Below, piece after piece: positions 1 to 6,902 of a stretch of 38,417 nt of DNA. How positions within the stretch are numbered: position 1 is the stretch's first letter; every line of letters begins with the position of its first letter. The stretch covers positions 1 to 38,417 of the forward strand of contig JAISBH010000157.1 of the NCBI GenBank assembly GCA_031266295.1. The letters are read 5' to 3'. The position numbers and the translations under genes are program-made. This stretch comes from Oscillospiraceae bacterium (GTDB lineage Bacteria > Bacillota > Clostridia > Christensenellales > Aristaeellaceae). The notes under the pieces are model-generated. The model worked only from the letters and a program-made list of their open reading frames with translations, ran no database searches and was not told the DNA's origin.

Positions 1-807
1 AAAATATAATCCAAACCGCATGAAGAATTCTTCTTTAACCTTCGGTATTACTAATACGCGCAACGTCCAGTAATTGATCCATTTGGCGAAAAATAGGGCA
101 AATAGCCGCCTGTAATAGATAAACTGCCGTTTCTGCTGAGTGGCAAGGTTCAACGCCTTTACCTCACGCCATCCTTGTACGGATGTATGAAGCCAAGCCG
201 TCATCTTTTGATCATTCTCGCGATTAACGTTGTTTAATACGCGCTCACGCTTGCTTATGATGTGATCTAACCAAAATGTTAGCGGAATCGCGACAATAGA
301 AAACGCGGCAAGTCTCCAGTCAATGGTAATAAGCCATACTGCACTAACAATAAGCGTTACATACGCAATCAAGTAATCAATGGACTGTGTTCCGGCAAAG
401 TTATTTATCTGTGCAGTATCGTCCTCAAGACGCATCTTCATGTCGCCGATGCTGGTCTTTTCATACACCGAAAACGGGAGTGCAAACAATCCGTTGAAAA
501 TTTCATACTTCGCGCGATAAAGGACGGTATTCACCAAGGTATTAGTTGAGTGGTTCCTTAGATAACTGATCGCTGTGGTGGTTAGAAACACGCCAAAATA
601 GCCGCCTATAACCATCGGCATCGCAGAAAAATGTTTCGCGATGATGACCTCATCAATAAAGAGTCTGTAAAACTGTGGATTAGCAAATCCTAACGCCATT
701 GAGACGATGCTCAGCGCCAGGTTGAGTACAAAGAACCTCTGTACGCCTGACGCGAACGGCAAGAAGGCTTTTAGCAGCGTCAATCGATATTTAATCTTGC
801 CGAACAT
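1..807 (-). CDS. ABC exporter membrane domain, 3'-truncated by window edge
   Basis: The reading frame starts at an ATG at 807 on the minus strand and stays open for 269 codons to the window edge, so only the N-terminal transmembrane part is visible. A purine-rich Shine-Dalgarno (GGAGGCGG, 814-821) precedes the ATG, which lies inside the last codons of the upstream ABC gene (17 bp overlap), implying translational coupling. The protein begins MFGKIKYRLTLLKAF and has several hydrophobic helices, followed by the arrangement seen in type-I ABC exporter membrane domains (GDMKMRLEDDTAQINNF, then an internal helix, then WREVKALNL). The nucleotide-binding domain would lie outside the window. It probably forms a heterodimeric exporter with its neighbour. 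Family assignment is by overall pattern; substrate unknown. Confidence 0.8.
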   Translation of the reverse strand, partial: MFGKIKYRLTLLKAFLPFASGVQRFFVLNLALSIVSMALGFANPQFYRLFIDEVIIAKHFSAMPMVIGGYFGVFLTTTAISYLRNHSTNTLVNTVLYRAKYEIFNGLFALPFSVYEKTSIGDMKMRLEDDTAQINNFAGTQSIDYLIAYVTLIVSAVWLITIDWRLAAFSIVAIPLTFWLDHIISKRERVLNNVNRENDQKMTAWLHTSVQGWREVKALNLATQQKRQFIYYRRLFALFFAKWINYWTLRVLVIPKVKEEFFMRFGLYF

Positions 808-2563
808 GGTTTTCCGCCTCCTTTATGGCGAATAGAGTCTTGAACGCATGGTTATTCCGCTGCATTTCCTGTGGATTGCCAATGGCGGATACCTGACCTC
901 CATCAATGATAGCAACCCTGTCACACAACATAACAGAACTAAGCCGATGCGCTATCACAATTGCGGTTCGCCCGCTCAACACACCTTTCCAAGCGGCATG
1001 AATGTTTTCTTCTGTTTCGCTGTCCAACGACGACGTCGCTTCATCAAAGATAATGATCTTAGGGTCTTTGAGATAGATTCGAGCAATCGCAACCCTTTGC
1101 TTCTGACCGCCTGATAAACCGACGCCTTTTGTGCCTATAACTGTATCCAAACCGTTAGATAATGTAGTAATAAAATCCCAAAGACCGGCCTGAACACAAA
1201 CATTCCTTACTTGCTCATCGGATGCGTTACGATTGCCGAGAAGTATGTTTTCTTTGATTGTACCATCAAAAACCAGCACATCCTGTTGAATCAATCCTAT
1301 ATTCTGGCGAATGGATTTTAAGGTGCAATCGGATAGTTTATGCCCATCAATTTCAATGAAACCATGTCGTGGGCGATAAAAACCAATCATCATATAAGCG
1401 ATCGTAGTTTTCCCGCATCCGCTCTTACCAACCAAAGCAAACCGTTCGCCTGACGGAATATCCAGAGAAAAACCGTTTAGCACTTCACTTGATTTCTTGT
1501 ATGCAAATCCAATGTTATTGAACGTAACTTTCCCATCGGAAACATCTAATGTATTTTTACCAGCCCAAACATCCTCAGTCGGTGTTTCCATGAAATCATG
1601 AATACGCTGGATGTAAGATATACGATCCTGGGCATCCAACCACGTTCTGCTTAGATGATAAGTATTGCTTGTTAGATCTTCATAAAAAGCAACAATAACA
1701 ATTAGTAGTCCGACTGTTATATTTCCAGACATTGCCGCAAAACCTGCCAGCGTGAACATGCCAAGCTGGATAATCAACTTGGTAAACATGATGATATTAT
1801 TCGCTGTTAGGCTGGAAATACTTGACTTAACGTTAATGTCGAACATCCTCTTATGATTATCCTCGAATGTCGACTGTACCTTTCTCTGTGCGCCAAGCAT
1901 ACGGATATCCCGCAAAGCGGTAAATATCTCGAATACCCAACTAACATAACCCTTATAGTATTCGCGTTGTTTATCGCTGTAACCGCGAATCTTTTTACCG
2001 TACTTTGAGTTAACAATTACGCTTATCGGCGTAACAAGCAACGCCGCAAGACCTATTTTCCAGTCAATCACAAACAGATAAATGGATATAGCGGCAATTT
2101 TTATAAGCCCATTTAAGAAATGGATGATATTACGAATAACAAAATGCATACACTCATCGGAATATGACGTCAATATAGATATAATGTCGCCTGTCGATGC
2201 GTCAGACAAGAACTCGGCGTCAGCCTTCTGAAAGTGGTCAAACAAGTCCTTCTTTATGTCCAACGTATACATATTCATCAGATAATGGTGCTGCGCATAT
2301 ATCATAAAATATAGCACGCATGAAAACACAGACAGCGTCACAAAAAACAAAGCTATTCTGACGAAAGTATCAACATTCTGATAATAGACAATCTCATCTA
2401 TCATAATACCAAACAATAACGGCATAGCGACGCTAAGGACTGTATCCAGCAGCCAACCAAAATAGAACATCAGGAAATTCTTCCTGTGTTTCAGTATGTA
2501 CTTGGACAGGACCCTTATCGCAGTGAAGTAATACAGCTTTGTCGCAGGTATACTATCTTTCAT
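791..2563 (-). CDS. ABC exporter, fused membrane and ATPase domains
   Basis: A 590-residue half-transporter. An N-terminal six-helix ABC membrane domain spans roughly residues 25-310 and the ATPase domain roughly 340-590. The ATPase signatures are intact: Walker A GKSGCGKTT (379-387), signature LSGGQKQR (483-490), Walker B IIIFDE (503-508) and the switch His in AHR (539). ATG 2563 is chosen because it shares its A with the TGA stop of the preceding gene and follows GGGGAAG at a suitable distance; a TTG one codon upstream is the alternative. The gene sits between a HlyD-like adaptor and a second ABC exporter, all tightly packed, so it probably belongs to a peptide or small-molecule export complex. 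Base composition is clearly more AT-rich than the rest of the window. The substrate cannot be read from sequence. Confidence 0.9.
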   Translation of the reverse strand: MKDSIPATKLYYFTAIRVLSKYILKHRKNFLMFYFGWLLDTVLSVAMPLLFGIMIDEIVYYQNVDTFVRIALFFVTLSVFSCVLYFMIYAQHHYLMNMYTLDIKKDLFDHFQKADAEFLSDASTGDIISILTSYSDECMHFVIRNIIHFLNGLIKIAAISIYLFVIDWKIGLAALLVTPISVIVNSKYGKKIRGYSDKQREYYKGYVSWVFEIFTALRDIRMLGAQRKVQSTFEDNHKRMFDINVKSSISSLTANNIIMFTKLIIQLGMFTLAGFAAMSGNITVGLLIVIVAFYEDLTSNTYHLSRTWLDAQDRISYIQRIHDFMETPTEDVWAGKNTLDVSDGKVTFNNIGFAYKKSSEVLNGFSLDIPSGERFALVGKSGCGKTTIAYMMIGFYRPRHGFIEIDGHKLSDCTLKSIRQNIGLIQQDVLVFDGTIKENILLGNRNASDEQVRNVCVQAGLWDFITTLSNGLDTVIGTKGVGLSGGQKQRVAIARIYLKDPKIIIFDEATSSLDSETEENIHAAWKGVLSGRTAIVIAHRLSSVMLCDRVAIIDGGQVSAIGNPQEMQRNNHAFKTLFAIKEAENHVRQD

Positions 2564-2958
2564 CAATTCTTCCCCGCTTTCAGAAATATGCGTTCAAGCA
2601 AGGTTTGTTTACCCGCAACAATATCAACCGTAACAGCGCCTCTAATTTTGCCATCGCTGTTACTACTAATGGTCACAAATACCTGATAATCGCCATAATC
2701 AACGTGCGTCACTTCCGAACTATACACAGCATCGTTCCTGTTGGCATAGTAAAAAATCCTTGTTGGCGCCATTGATGACGCATCCGCCGTAATCGTGATA
2801 ACATCATTATCAATCACGGCAGGATACGACTTAACCACGTCCAGCTTGATAAATAGCGACATGGCGACAAACACGGTAACAAATACCGCGATGAATCCAT
2901 AGTACAACCAAGGTTTCTTGACCAAGTACTTAACGTACAGCATCTCAAACTTCGTCAT
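2563..2958 (-). CDS. Short HlyD-like membrane-anchored exporter accessory protein
   Basis: A 131-residue protein with a short cytoplasmic N-terminus, one strong transmembrane helix (about residues 18-38) and an extracytoplasmic beta-rich tail. The tail ends VDIVAGKQTLLERIFLKAGKN, which resembles the C-terminal end of HlyD/bacteriocin-secretion adaptors. The long coiled coil and lipoyl-like domain of full-length adaptors are absent, so this is a minimal version of the family. An AAGGT-type ribosome binding site precedes the ATG, and its stop codon overlaps the start of the ABC exporter (TGATG). I infer that it docks on or regulates the exporter encoded next to it. It could also be an immunity protein. 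The family call rests on the C-terminal motif, topology and context only. Confidence 0.6.
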   Translation of the reverse strand: MTKFEMLYVKYLVKKPWLYYGFIAVFVTVFVAMSLFIKLDVVKSYPAVIDNDVITITADASSMAPTRIFYYANRNDAVYSSEVTHVDYGDYQVFVTISSNSDGKIRGAVTVDIVAGKQTLLERIFLKAGKN

Positions 2959-2976
2959 AATCGTTACCTTATCGAA

Positions 2977-3522
2977 CTATATCATCAAGTCATTTATATC
3001 CAACCGCTTCGCCTGCGAAAGCTTCTTCCCGTACCCAATAGCTACCAATGCCATTAGGCTGTAACGTTTTTCAACTCCAAGAATCTCGCAAATTTCGTCT
3101 TTATAGTTGCTGCATTCGCCAATCCAACAGCTTTGCACTCCATTCGCTGTTGCTTCCAGAATCATGTTTTCAACACAGGCTCCTATAGCCATAGTGTCTT
3201 TTTCTATATCATAAACATTCGCTGTATCCATAAATACAGCGATCATCTGCACGACATTTTGCAGCCATTTATTATTTGGCAACATTGCGGCAACAGTCTG
3301 TACGGATTCATCCGCCAGCACCCGGAATCGCCATGGCTGCCCGTTTTTGCCTGACGGCGCTTTGGAGGCAGCTGTAAGGAGTTTTGCGATAACTTCGCCA
3401 GGTACGTTTCGGTTGGGAACAAACAACCTACAGCTATATCTATCGTGAATGGCAGAGCAAAGCAATTCTGGAGTGTCAGATAAACGACCTCTGCATACTA
3501 CTACTTTGCACACTGTTATCAT
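2977..3522 (-). CDS. Nitroreductase-family FMN oxidoreductase
   Basis: A protein of about 181 residues with the nitroreductase fold signature. The N-terminal FMN-phosphate region reads RYSCRLF (normally R-S-x-R) and is followed by ASKAPSGKNGQPWRF, the hallmark segment contacting FMN and substrate. The second half contains GACVENMILEATANGVQSCWIGE, the usual dimer and flavin helix. Family members use NAD(P)H and FMN to reduce nitro groups, quinones or flavins; some act in peptide natural-product pathways as dehydrogenases. It is the first gene of the AT-rich cassette, 18 bp before the adaptor gene and followed by two ABC exporters. ATG 3522 is preferred because AAAGGGG lies just upstream; GTG 3534 in the same frame is possible. 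A role in modifying an exported product is inference; a stand-alone detoxifying role is equally compatible. Confidence 0.8.
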   Translation of the reverse strand: MITVCKVVVCRGRLSDTPELLCSAIHDRYSCRLFVPNRNVPGEVIAKLLTAASKAPSGKNGQPWRFRVLADESVQTVAAMLPNNKWLQNVVQMIAVFMDTANVYDIEKDTMAIGACVENMILEATANGVQSCWIGECSNYKDEICEILGVEKRYSLMALVAIGYGKKLSQAKRLDINDLMI

Positions 3523-3556
3523 ATCCCCTTTCACCGCAATGACTCAGCCAATATAA

Positions 3557-3585
3557 AATATACGCTAAGGAGAAGAAGCTGTCAA
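3557..3585 (-). promoter_or_regulatory. Sigma-A-type promoter of the exporter cassette
   Basis: On the minus strand TTGACA (3585-3580) is followed after exactly 17 bp by TATATT (3562-3557). Transcription would begin near 3550, about 28 nt before the preferred nitroreductase ATG. The -35 is a perfect consensus match, so strong constitutive expression is plausible. No operator-like palindrome is evident around it. Confidence 0.75.
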
Positions 3586-3609
3586 GCGCTCAACACACGG
3601 AGGAATCAT

Positions 3610-3840
3610 TTAGAGGTTATGAGAACATATCCAAGAGGGAGGCGTCGGAAAAGGCAGCTTTGACTTGGATTCACCCCAATCGGAATAGCCACAGATGACT
3701 GCGAACAAGGCTATGGCAAGGATGTCCACTAGCTTATGCCGGAAGTTTCCGCTTTGACGCCGACAATCTTGAATCCTGACTGCCATTCCTTGAGCCGTTT
3801 GAGAGACAGGCTTTCTTGTTCCCGCTTCATTCCGCTTCAC
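3610..3840 (-). pseudogene. ISAs1-type transposase remnant (N-terminal part)
   Basis: The 76-codon frame includes RRQSGNFRHKLVDILAIALF followed by AVICGYSDW, closely resembling the N-terminal domain of ISAs1 (H-repeat-associated) transposases, where a segment like HPLVDILxIAxxAVxCGxDxW is typical. A good Shine-Dalgarno (AGGAGATGAG) and GTG start are kept, but the frame stops after about 75 residues, whereas intact transposases have about 370. The last residues (ICSHNL) still resemble the IPSHDTF motif, so the gene seems to have been cut just after it. The DDE catalytic domain is missing. The remnant lies directly upstream of the promoter of the AT-rich cassette, which suggests past mobile-element activity at this border. 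Confidence 0.65.
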
Positions 3841-3941
3841 CTCATCTCCTCTTTCGTTTATATTTGGAAATATCCTTTCAGCTTGTTATAACTTTTACTA
3901 TCTTTACGTGCTTCTAAATGATTTCGCCGTGGTCGCCAGTC

Positions 3942-3970
3942 TTGCGCACCCCATCCCAAGCTGTTATAAT
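3942..3970 (+). promoter_or_regulatory. Promoter abutting a start codon (putative leaderless mRNA)
   Basis: TTGCGC (3942-3947), a 17 bp spacer and a perfect TATAAT (3965-3970). The expected transcription start, seven bases after the -10, falls at about 3977, the G of the GTG that begins the Cys-rich protein. No Shine-Dalgarno is present between promoter and GTG, consistent with a leaderless transcript. Confidence 0.65.
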
Positions 3971-3976
3971 GCCCTC

Positions 3977-4573
3977 GTGAATAAATCGCTTGAAACCGTA
4001 CTCCGCGCGCGGGAGCTGCTGCTTGATGTTACCCCGCTTAAGGGCGACTGCGGCAAGATCTGCGGCCGCGCTTGCTGCGAGGTCTCCGACCCTGATGCGG
4101 GCATGATACTGTTCCCCGGCGAGGAGACCCTCTATACCGGTTACAAACTCGTCAAAATGTATGGCATCAGCGGCGGTGAATGGCCCTGGTGGAGATGTGA
4201 TGGAACATGCGAACGACGCGACAGACCGCTGGCCTGCCGCGTCGCGCCGCTCACTCCCACGATCCGTAATGGCGCCGTCTCCGTCGAAATGGACAGAGGC
4301 TGCGCGTTCTGCTGCCCATTAGTGGAGTTCGGCGTATCTGCGCTGAGCGAGGACTTTGTCGAATCTGTGCGTGTGGCCGCCTTCATCCTAGCGGAAGACC
4401 CCGCCTGCCGCGCGTTCGTTGAAAACCAAACCAAGCATCAGGACATGATGCGCGCTATACTGCTATCGTCTATAATTTCTCCTGAACGCCCTGCGCCGGA
4501 CGAGCGTACCCCATTCGAGCCTGACCATCCTGACAATGTCCCCGCCGAAGAACAGCGCGACATTCAGCAGTGA
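3977..4573 (+). CDS. Conserved-looking Cys-rich protein, possible metal or Fe-S binding
   Basis: A 198-residue soluble protein with about ten cysteines in clusters: GDCGKICGRACC near the N-terminus, CDGTCERRDRPLACRV in the middle and DRGCAFCCPL further on. The arrangement resembles CxxxCxxxCC-containing proteins of the YkgJ/zinc-or-iron-chelating type, and I recall similar uncharacterised clostridial proteins (LKGDCGxxCGxACC, then LFPGEE), but the function is not established. GTG 3977 is chosen because a longer frame from 3908 would read through a well-formed promoter and because the expected transcription start coincides with this GTG. The last 111 bp overlap the 3' end of the convergent rhomboid-like gene, and the C-terminal tail encoded there is charged and Pro-rich. 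Metal binding is inference from cysteine spacing. Confidence 0.75.
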   Translation: MNKSLETVLRARELLLDVTPLKGDCGKICGRACCEVSDPDAGMILFPGEETLYTGYKLVKMYGISGGEWPWWRCDGTCERRDRPLACRVAPLTPTIRNGAVSVEMDRGCAFCCPLVEFGVSALSEDFVESVRVAAFILAEDPACRAFVENQTKHQDMMRAILLSSIISPERPAPDERTPFEPDHPDNVPAEEQRDIQQ

Positions 4574-5122
4574 CAACACGATCGCCGCACGCGCGCTCCA
4601 TGACCCTATGATAAAGTTATACGCGTACAGCAGCACATCCAGTAACGCTAGCCACTTCATCTTGATCGGCAGGAAGAAGAATAGGTACATCTGGAAATCC
4701 GGGAACAGCGCGGCGAACGCCAGAAACAGCGACAGATTTACATACGTATTGTCGCCGTATCCCGTAACCAGCCCTCCCAGCACCGCCCCGATAATCCCCA
4801 GAAGATAGTACAGGCTAAACTTGAACGAACCCCATTGAGTCTCCAGCGTGTTCCCTATCATCCAATAAAAGTACAGGCTGAAGATCACCCACAGCAGTGA
4901 CGTTGACGGCGGCAGGAATATGAACGTCACCAGCCGCCATACCTCGCCTCTCGCGATGGCCGCCCTGTTGAAGTACAGCAGATTGCTCGCGCCCATCCCG
5001 ATGAAGTCCAGCAGAAACACGATCGCCATGCCGCCCACTACATAGTACATCAGATTTGTTATGTACCAGCCCCTGCGGGCCTTAAGTTCTATCAGCCGCA
5101 TCTGTTTGCGTATCCGCTCCAT
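4463..5122 (-). CDS. Rhomboid-fold membrane protein lacking catalytic residues
   Basis: A 219-residue protein with about six hydrophobic helices. GEVWRLVTFIFLPPS and the later NTLETQWGSFKFSLYYLL match the helix 1-3 region of rhomboid-family proteins (W-R-x-x-T, then an amphipathic loop and an E-x-x-W/x-G segment). In active rhomboid proteases a GxSG serine motif follows; here the equivalent stretch reads YVNLSLFLAFAALFP, and no histidine is found in the last helices (ARAAIVLSLLNVALFFGGD). It therefore looks like an inactive rhomboid or derlin-like homologue acting as a membrane chaperone or adaptor. It starts at ATG 5122 with AAGGAGGAG upstream and shares one base with the stop of the binding-protein gene (TAATG), so the two are translationally coupled. 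The role is unknown. Confidence 0.75.
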   Translation of the reverse strand: MERIRKQMRLIELKARRGWYITNLMYYVVGGMAIVFLLDFIGMGASNLLYFNRAAIARGEVWRLVTFIFLPPSTSLLWVIFSLYFYWMIGNTLETQWGSFKFSLYYLLGIIGAVLGGLVTGYGDNTYVNLSLFLAFAALFPDFQMYLFFFLPIKMKWLALLDVLLYAYNFIIGSWSARAAIVLSLLNVALFFGGDIVRMVRLEWGTLVRRRAFRRNYRR

Positions 5123-6720
5123 TACCGCTCCTCCTTATCTTCCGCGGATCGATTCCGCTCGTCGTACGTCTCCTGGAACAACTCGGTCAGCCTGTCGGCC
5201 CCTTGATCGCGCAGTCCATTCACATACGCTTCCCAGTTCTCGTCATTCAGCTCAATCTCGCCGTCGATGAACTTCGCTATACCTTCGTCAACCATCGTTC
5301 CCAACACGCGCTGCAGCGCAGCGATCTCATCCTCCCTCGCCTCGTTCGTCGGCCACGTTAACGGGAACGGCGTCGTCAGCAGCGGTTGAATCGCGTCCCC
5401 CTCGCGGCGTACTCTGGCTTCAATCGCCAGATCGGTGCGCCGCTCGAAATCGGCGGGCGTCAACCCCGGCGTCAGGTTGTCGGTGTGGATAACCCTATCG
5501 CGCAGTACGGAGTCTATCGTCGTGAATTCGTCCGTGATCCACTGCCATGAGGACCCGCTCCATTTGTAATCCACGTCCGCCACGCCGGCCAACGCCAGCC
5601 GACCGCCATCCTCGGTATAGAGGTAATCCGCCCAGCCCAGCATAGCGCCGGGATCATCGCACTTCGATGTAACCGCGAACGTGCCTTGTACCACGCCGCT
5701 TAGCAATCTGCGATACCTCGGCGCAGAACCGTCAGACGGCTTCAGCGGCGTCAGTATCGAGTATGCTTCGGCTAGCTCGGCGGAAACCAGCGTGTACGGC
5801 GCTATGGATACAAACGCGCCGATTGTGTTCTCCTTCGCCTCGCTCAGCAGCGTCGTGCGCTGTGACTGTCCCTGTCTGAACGCGTCGCCGTCCAGCAATC
5901 CATCTTGCTTCAGCGCGTGCATCGATTCCGCAAACTCACGGAACCCAGGCTCGAACGGGGCGTATCGGATCGTATCGGCGCTATCCACATAAATATTATA
6001 GTCGTTCGGGGTTAGTCCGAACGCGTGCAGGAAGAATTTAGCTTCCCACGGCCCTATGAGGCTTAACGGGTTCTCGTCTTGCCGGCCGTTTCCGTTGGGA
6101 TCACGGTCGCGGAACGAGGTCAGCGTATCGACGAACTGGGCGAAGGTCTCCGGCATGGGCAGGTTCAGCGCGGTCAGCCACTCCTGGTTGATCCAGATAT
6201 AACACTGCCGCTCGTAGCCGTTGAGTCCGGGCAGCGCGGCAATCGATCCATCCGGTTGGGTGATCAAGGCGCGCCAATCCTCGCGAGCGTTCAATATGCC
6301 GGATAGTGTCGGCGCGCTGGATTCCAGCAGCGGCGCGAGGTCGGTCAGCTGACCCGACGCACGGTAACGCAGTTCCTCTTCCGGCGTCAGCGCGGCCTTA
6401 AAGAACACATCGGGCAGATCCCCCGACGCGAACGCGGTATCCTTCGCCGTCTGGTATGACGCTTCGTCGGCGTACTGCCTGAAGACGAAATCAATACCCG
6501 TCCGTTCGCGCATAGCCGTAAAGAACGCGTGAGCGCGCCAGTCGCGGCCCGACTCCATATCCAGACCCATCATGGTGTATACGCGTACCGTATCCAACGG
6601 GACGTCGGACGGAGGCGCGGCCTCCAGTTCAGCTGACGCCGGAAGTGCGCGTCCGTACAGCGTAACAAGCGCGAGCGCAACCGCGGCCAGGCGTATCAGG
6701 CGGTTTCGTTCCTTAACCAT
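5122..6720 (-). CDS. Extracellular solute-binding protein, Lpl/CUT1 sugar type (orphan)
   Basis: A 532-residue protein starting MVKERNRLIRLAAVALALVT with a cleavage-like ALPASAE, that is, a signal-peptidase-I signal rather than a lipobox (no Cys at the junction). The mature part looks like a family-1 (LplA-like) binding protein: FRQYADEASYQTAKDTAFAS, then GDLPDVFF, and the calcium-loop-like DRDPNGNGRQDENPLSL seen in oligosaccharide-binding members. ATG 6720 is chosen because GGAGGAAC stands just upstream and the signal peptide starts there; the frame extends to a TTG at 6807, but that codon overlaps the promoter -10. Unlike its homologues it has no permease genes beside it; its only operon partner is the rhomboid-like gene. 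It may feed a distant permease or act as a sensor subunit. Confidence 0.85.
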   Translation of the reverse strand: MVKERNRLIRLAAVALALVTLYGRALPASAELEAAPPSDVPLDTVRVYTMMGLDMESGRDWRAHAFFTAMRERTGIDFVFRQYADEASYQTAKDTAFASGDLPDVFFKAALTPEEELRYRASGQLTDLAPLLESSAPTLSGILNAREDWRALITQPDGSIAALPGLNGYERQCYIWINQEWLTALNLPMPETFAQFVDTLTSFRDRDPNGNGRQDENPLSLIGPWEAKFFLHAFGLTPNDYNIYVDSADTIRYAPFEPGFREFAESMHALKQDGLLDGDAFRQGQSQRTTLLSEAKENTIGAFVSIAPYTLVSAELAEAYSILTPLKPSDGSAPRYRRLLSGVVQGTFAVTSKCDDPGAMLGWADYLYTEDGGRLALAGVADVDYKWSGSSWQWITDEFTTIDSVLRDRVIHTDNLTPGLTPADFERRTDLAIEARVRREGDAIQPLLTTPFPLTWPTNEAREDEIAALQRVLGTMVDEGIAKFIDGEIELNDENWEAYVNGLRDQGADRLTELFQETYDERNRSAEDKEER

Positions 6721-6806
6721 CGCATAGTTCCTCCATACCCAGCAAATAACATCTTGAACAAAACGCAAACAATAACCATTCACGGTTGCATCCTGCCTCT
6801 CTCTCA

Positions 6807-6835
6807 ATTATAATAGAATACAGATCGGTTGGCAA
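6807..6835 (-). promoter_or_regulatory. Promoter of the orphan binding-protein operon
   Basis: Minus-strand TTGCCA (6835-6830), 17 bp spacer, perfect TATAAT (6812-6807). Transcription would start near 6800, giving an 80-nt leader before ATG 6720. The divergent MMPL gene begins about 70 bp to the right, so the region is a divergent promoter segment. A TAGAAT at 6888-6893 could be the -10 for that gene, but it has no convincing -35. Confidence 0.75.
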
Positions 6836-6902
6836 CATCCGGAGCGTATGTATCGCGGGGTGATCGCGGGTTTCACACTGCGTTCAATAGAATTAATAAA
6901 CG

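Noticed and set aside
3908..3976. Longer N-terminus for the Cys-rich protein starting at 3908
   Set aside because: It would translate through a near-consensus promoter and has no ribosome binding site.
6871..6900. Promoter for the MMPL gene (TTCACA with TAATAA or TAGAAT)
   Set aside because: Neither pairing gives good spacing and two good boxes; left uncalled.
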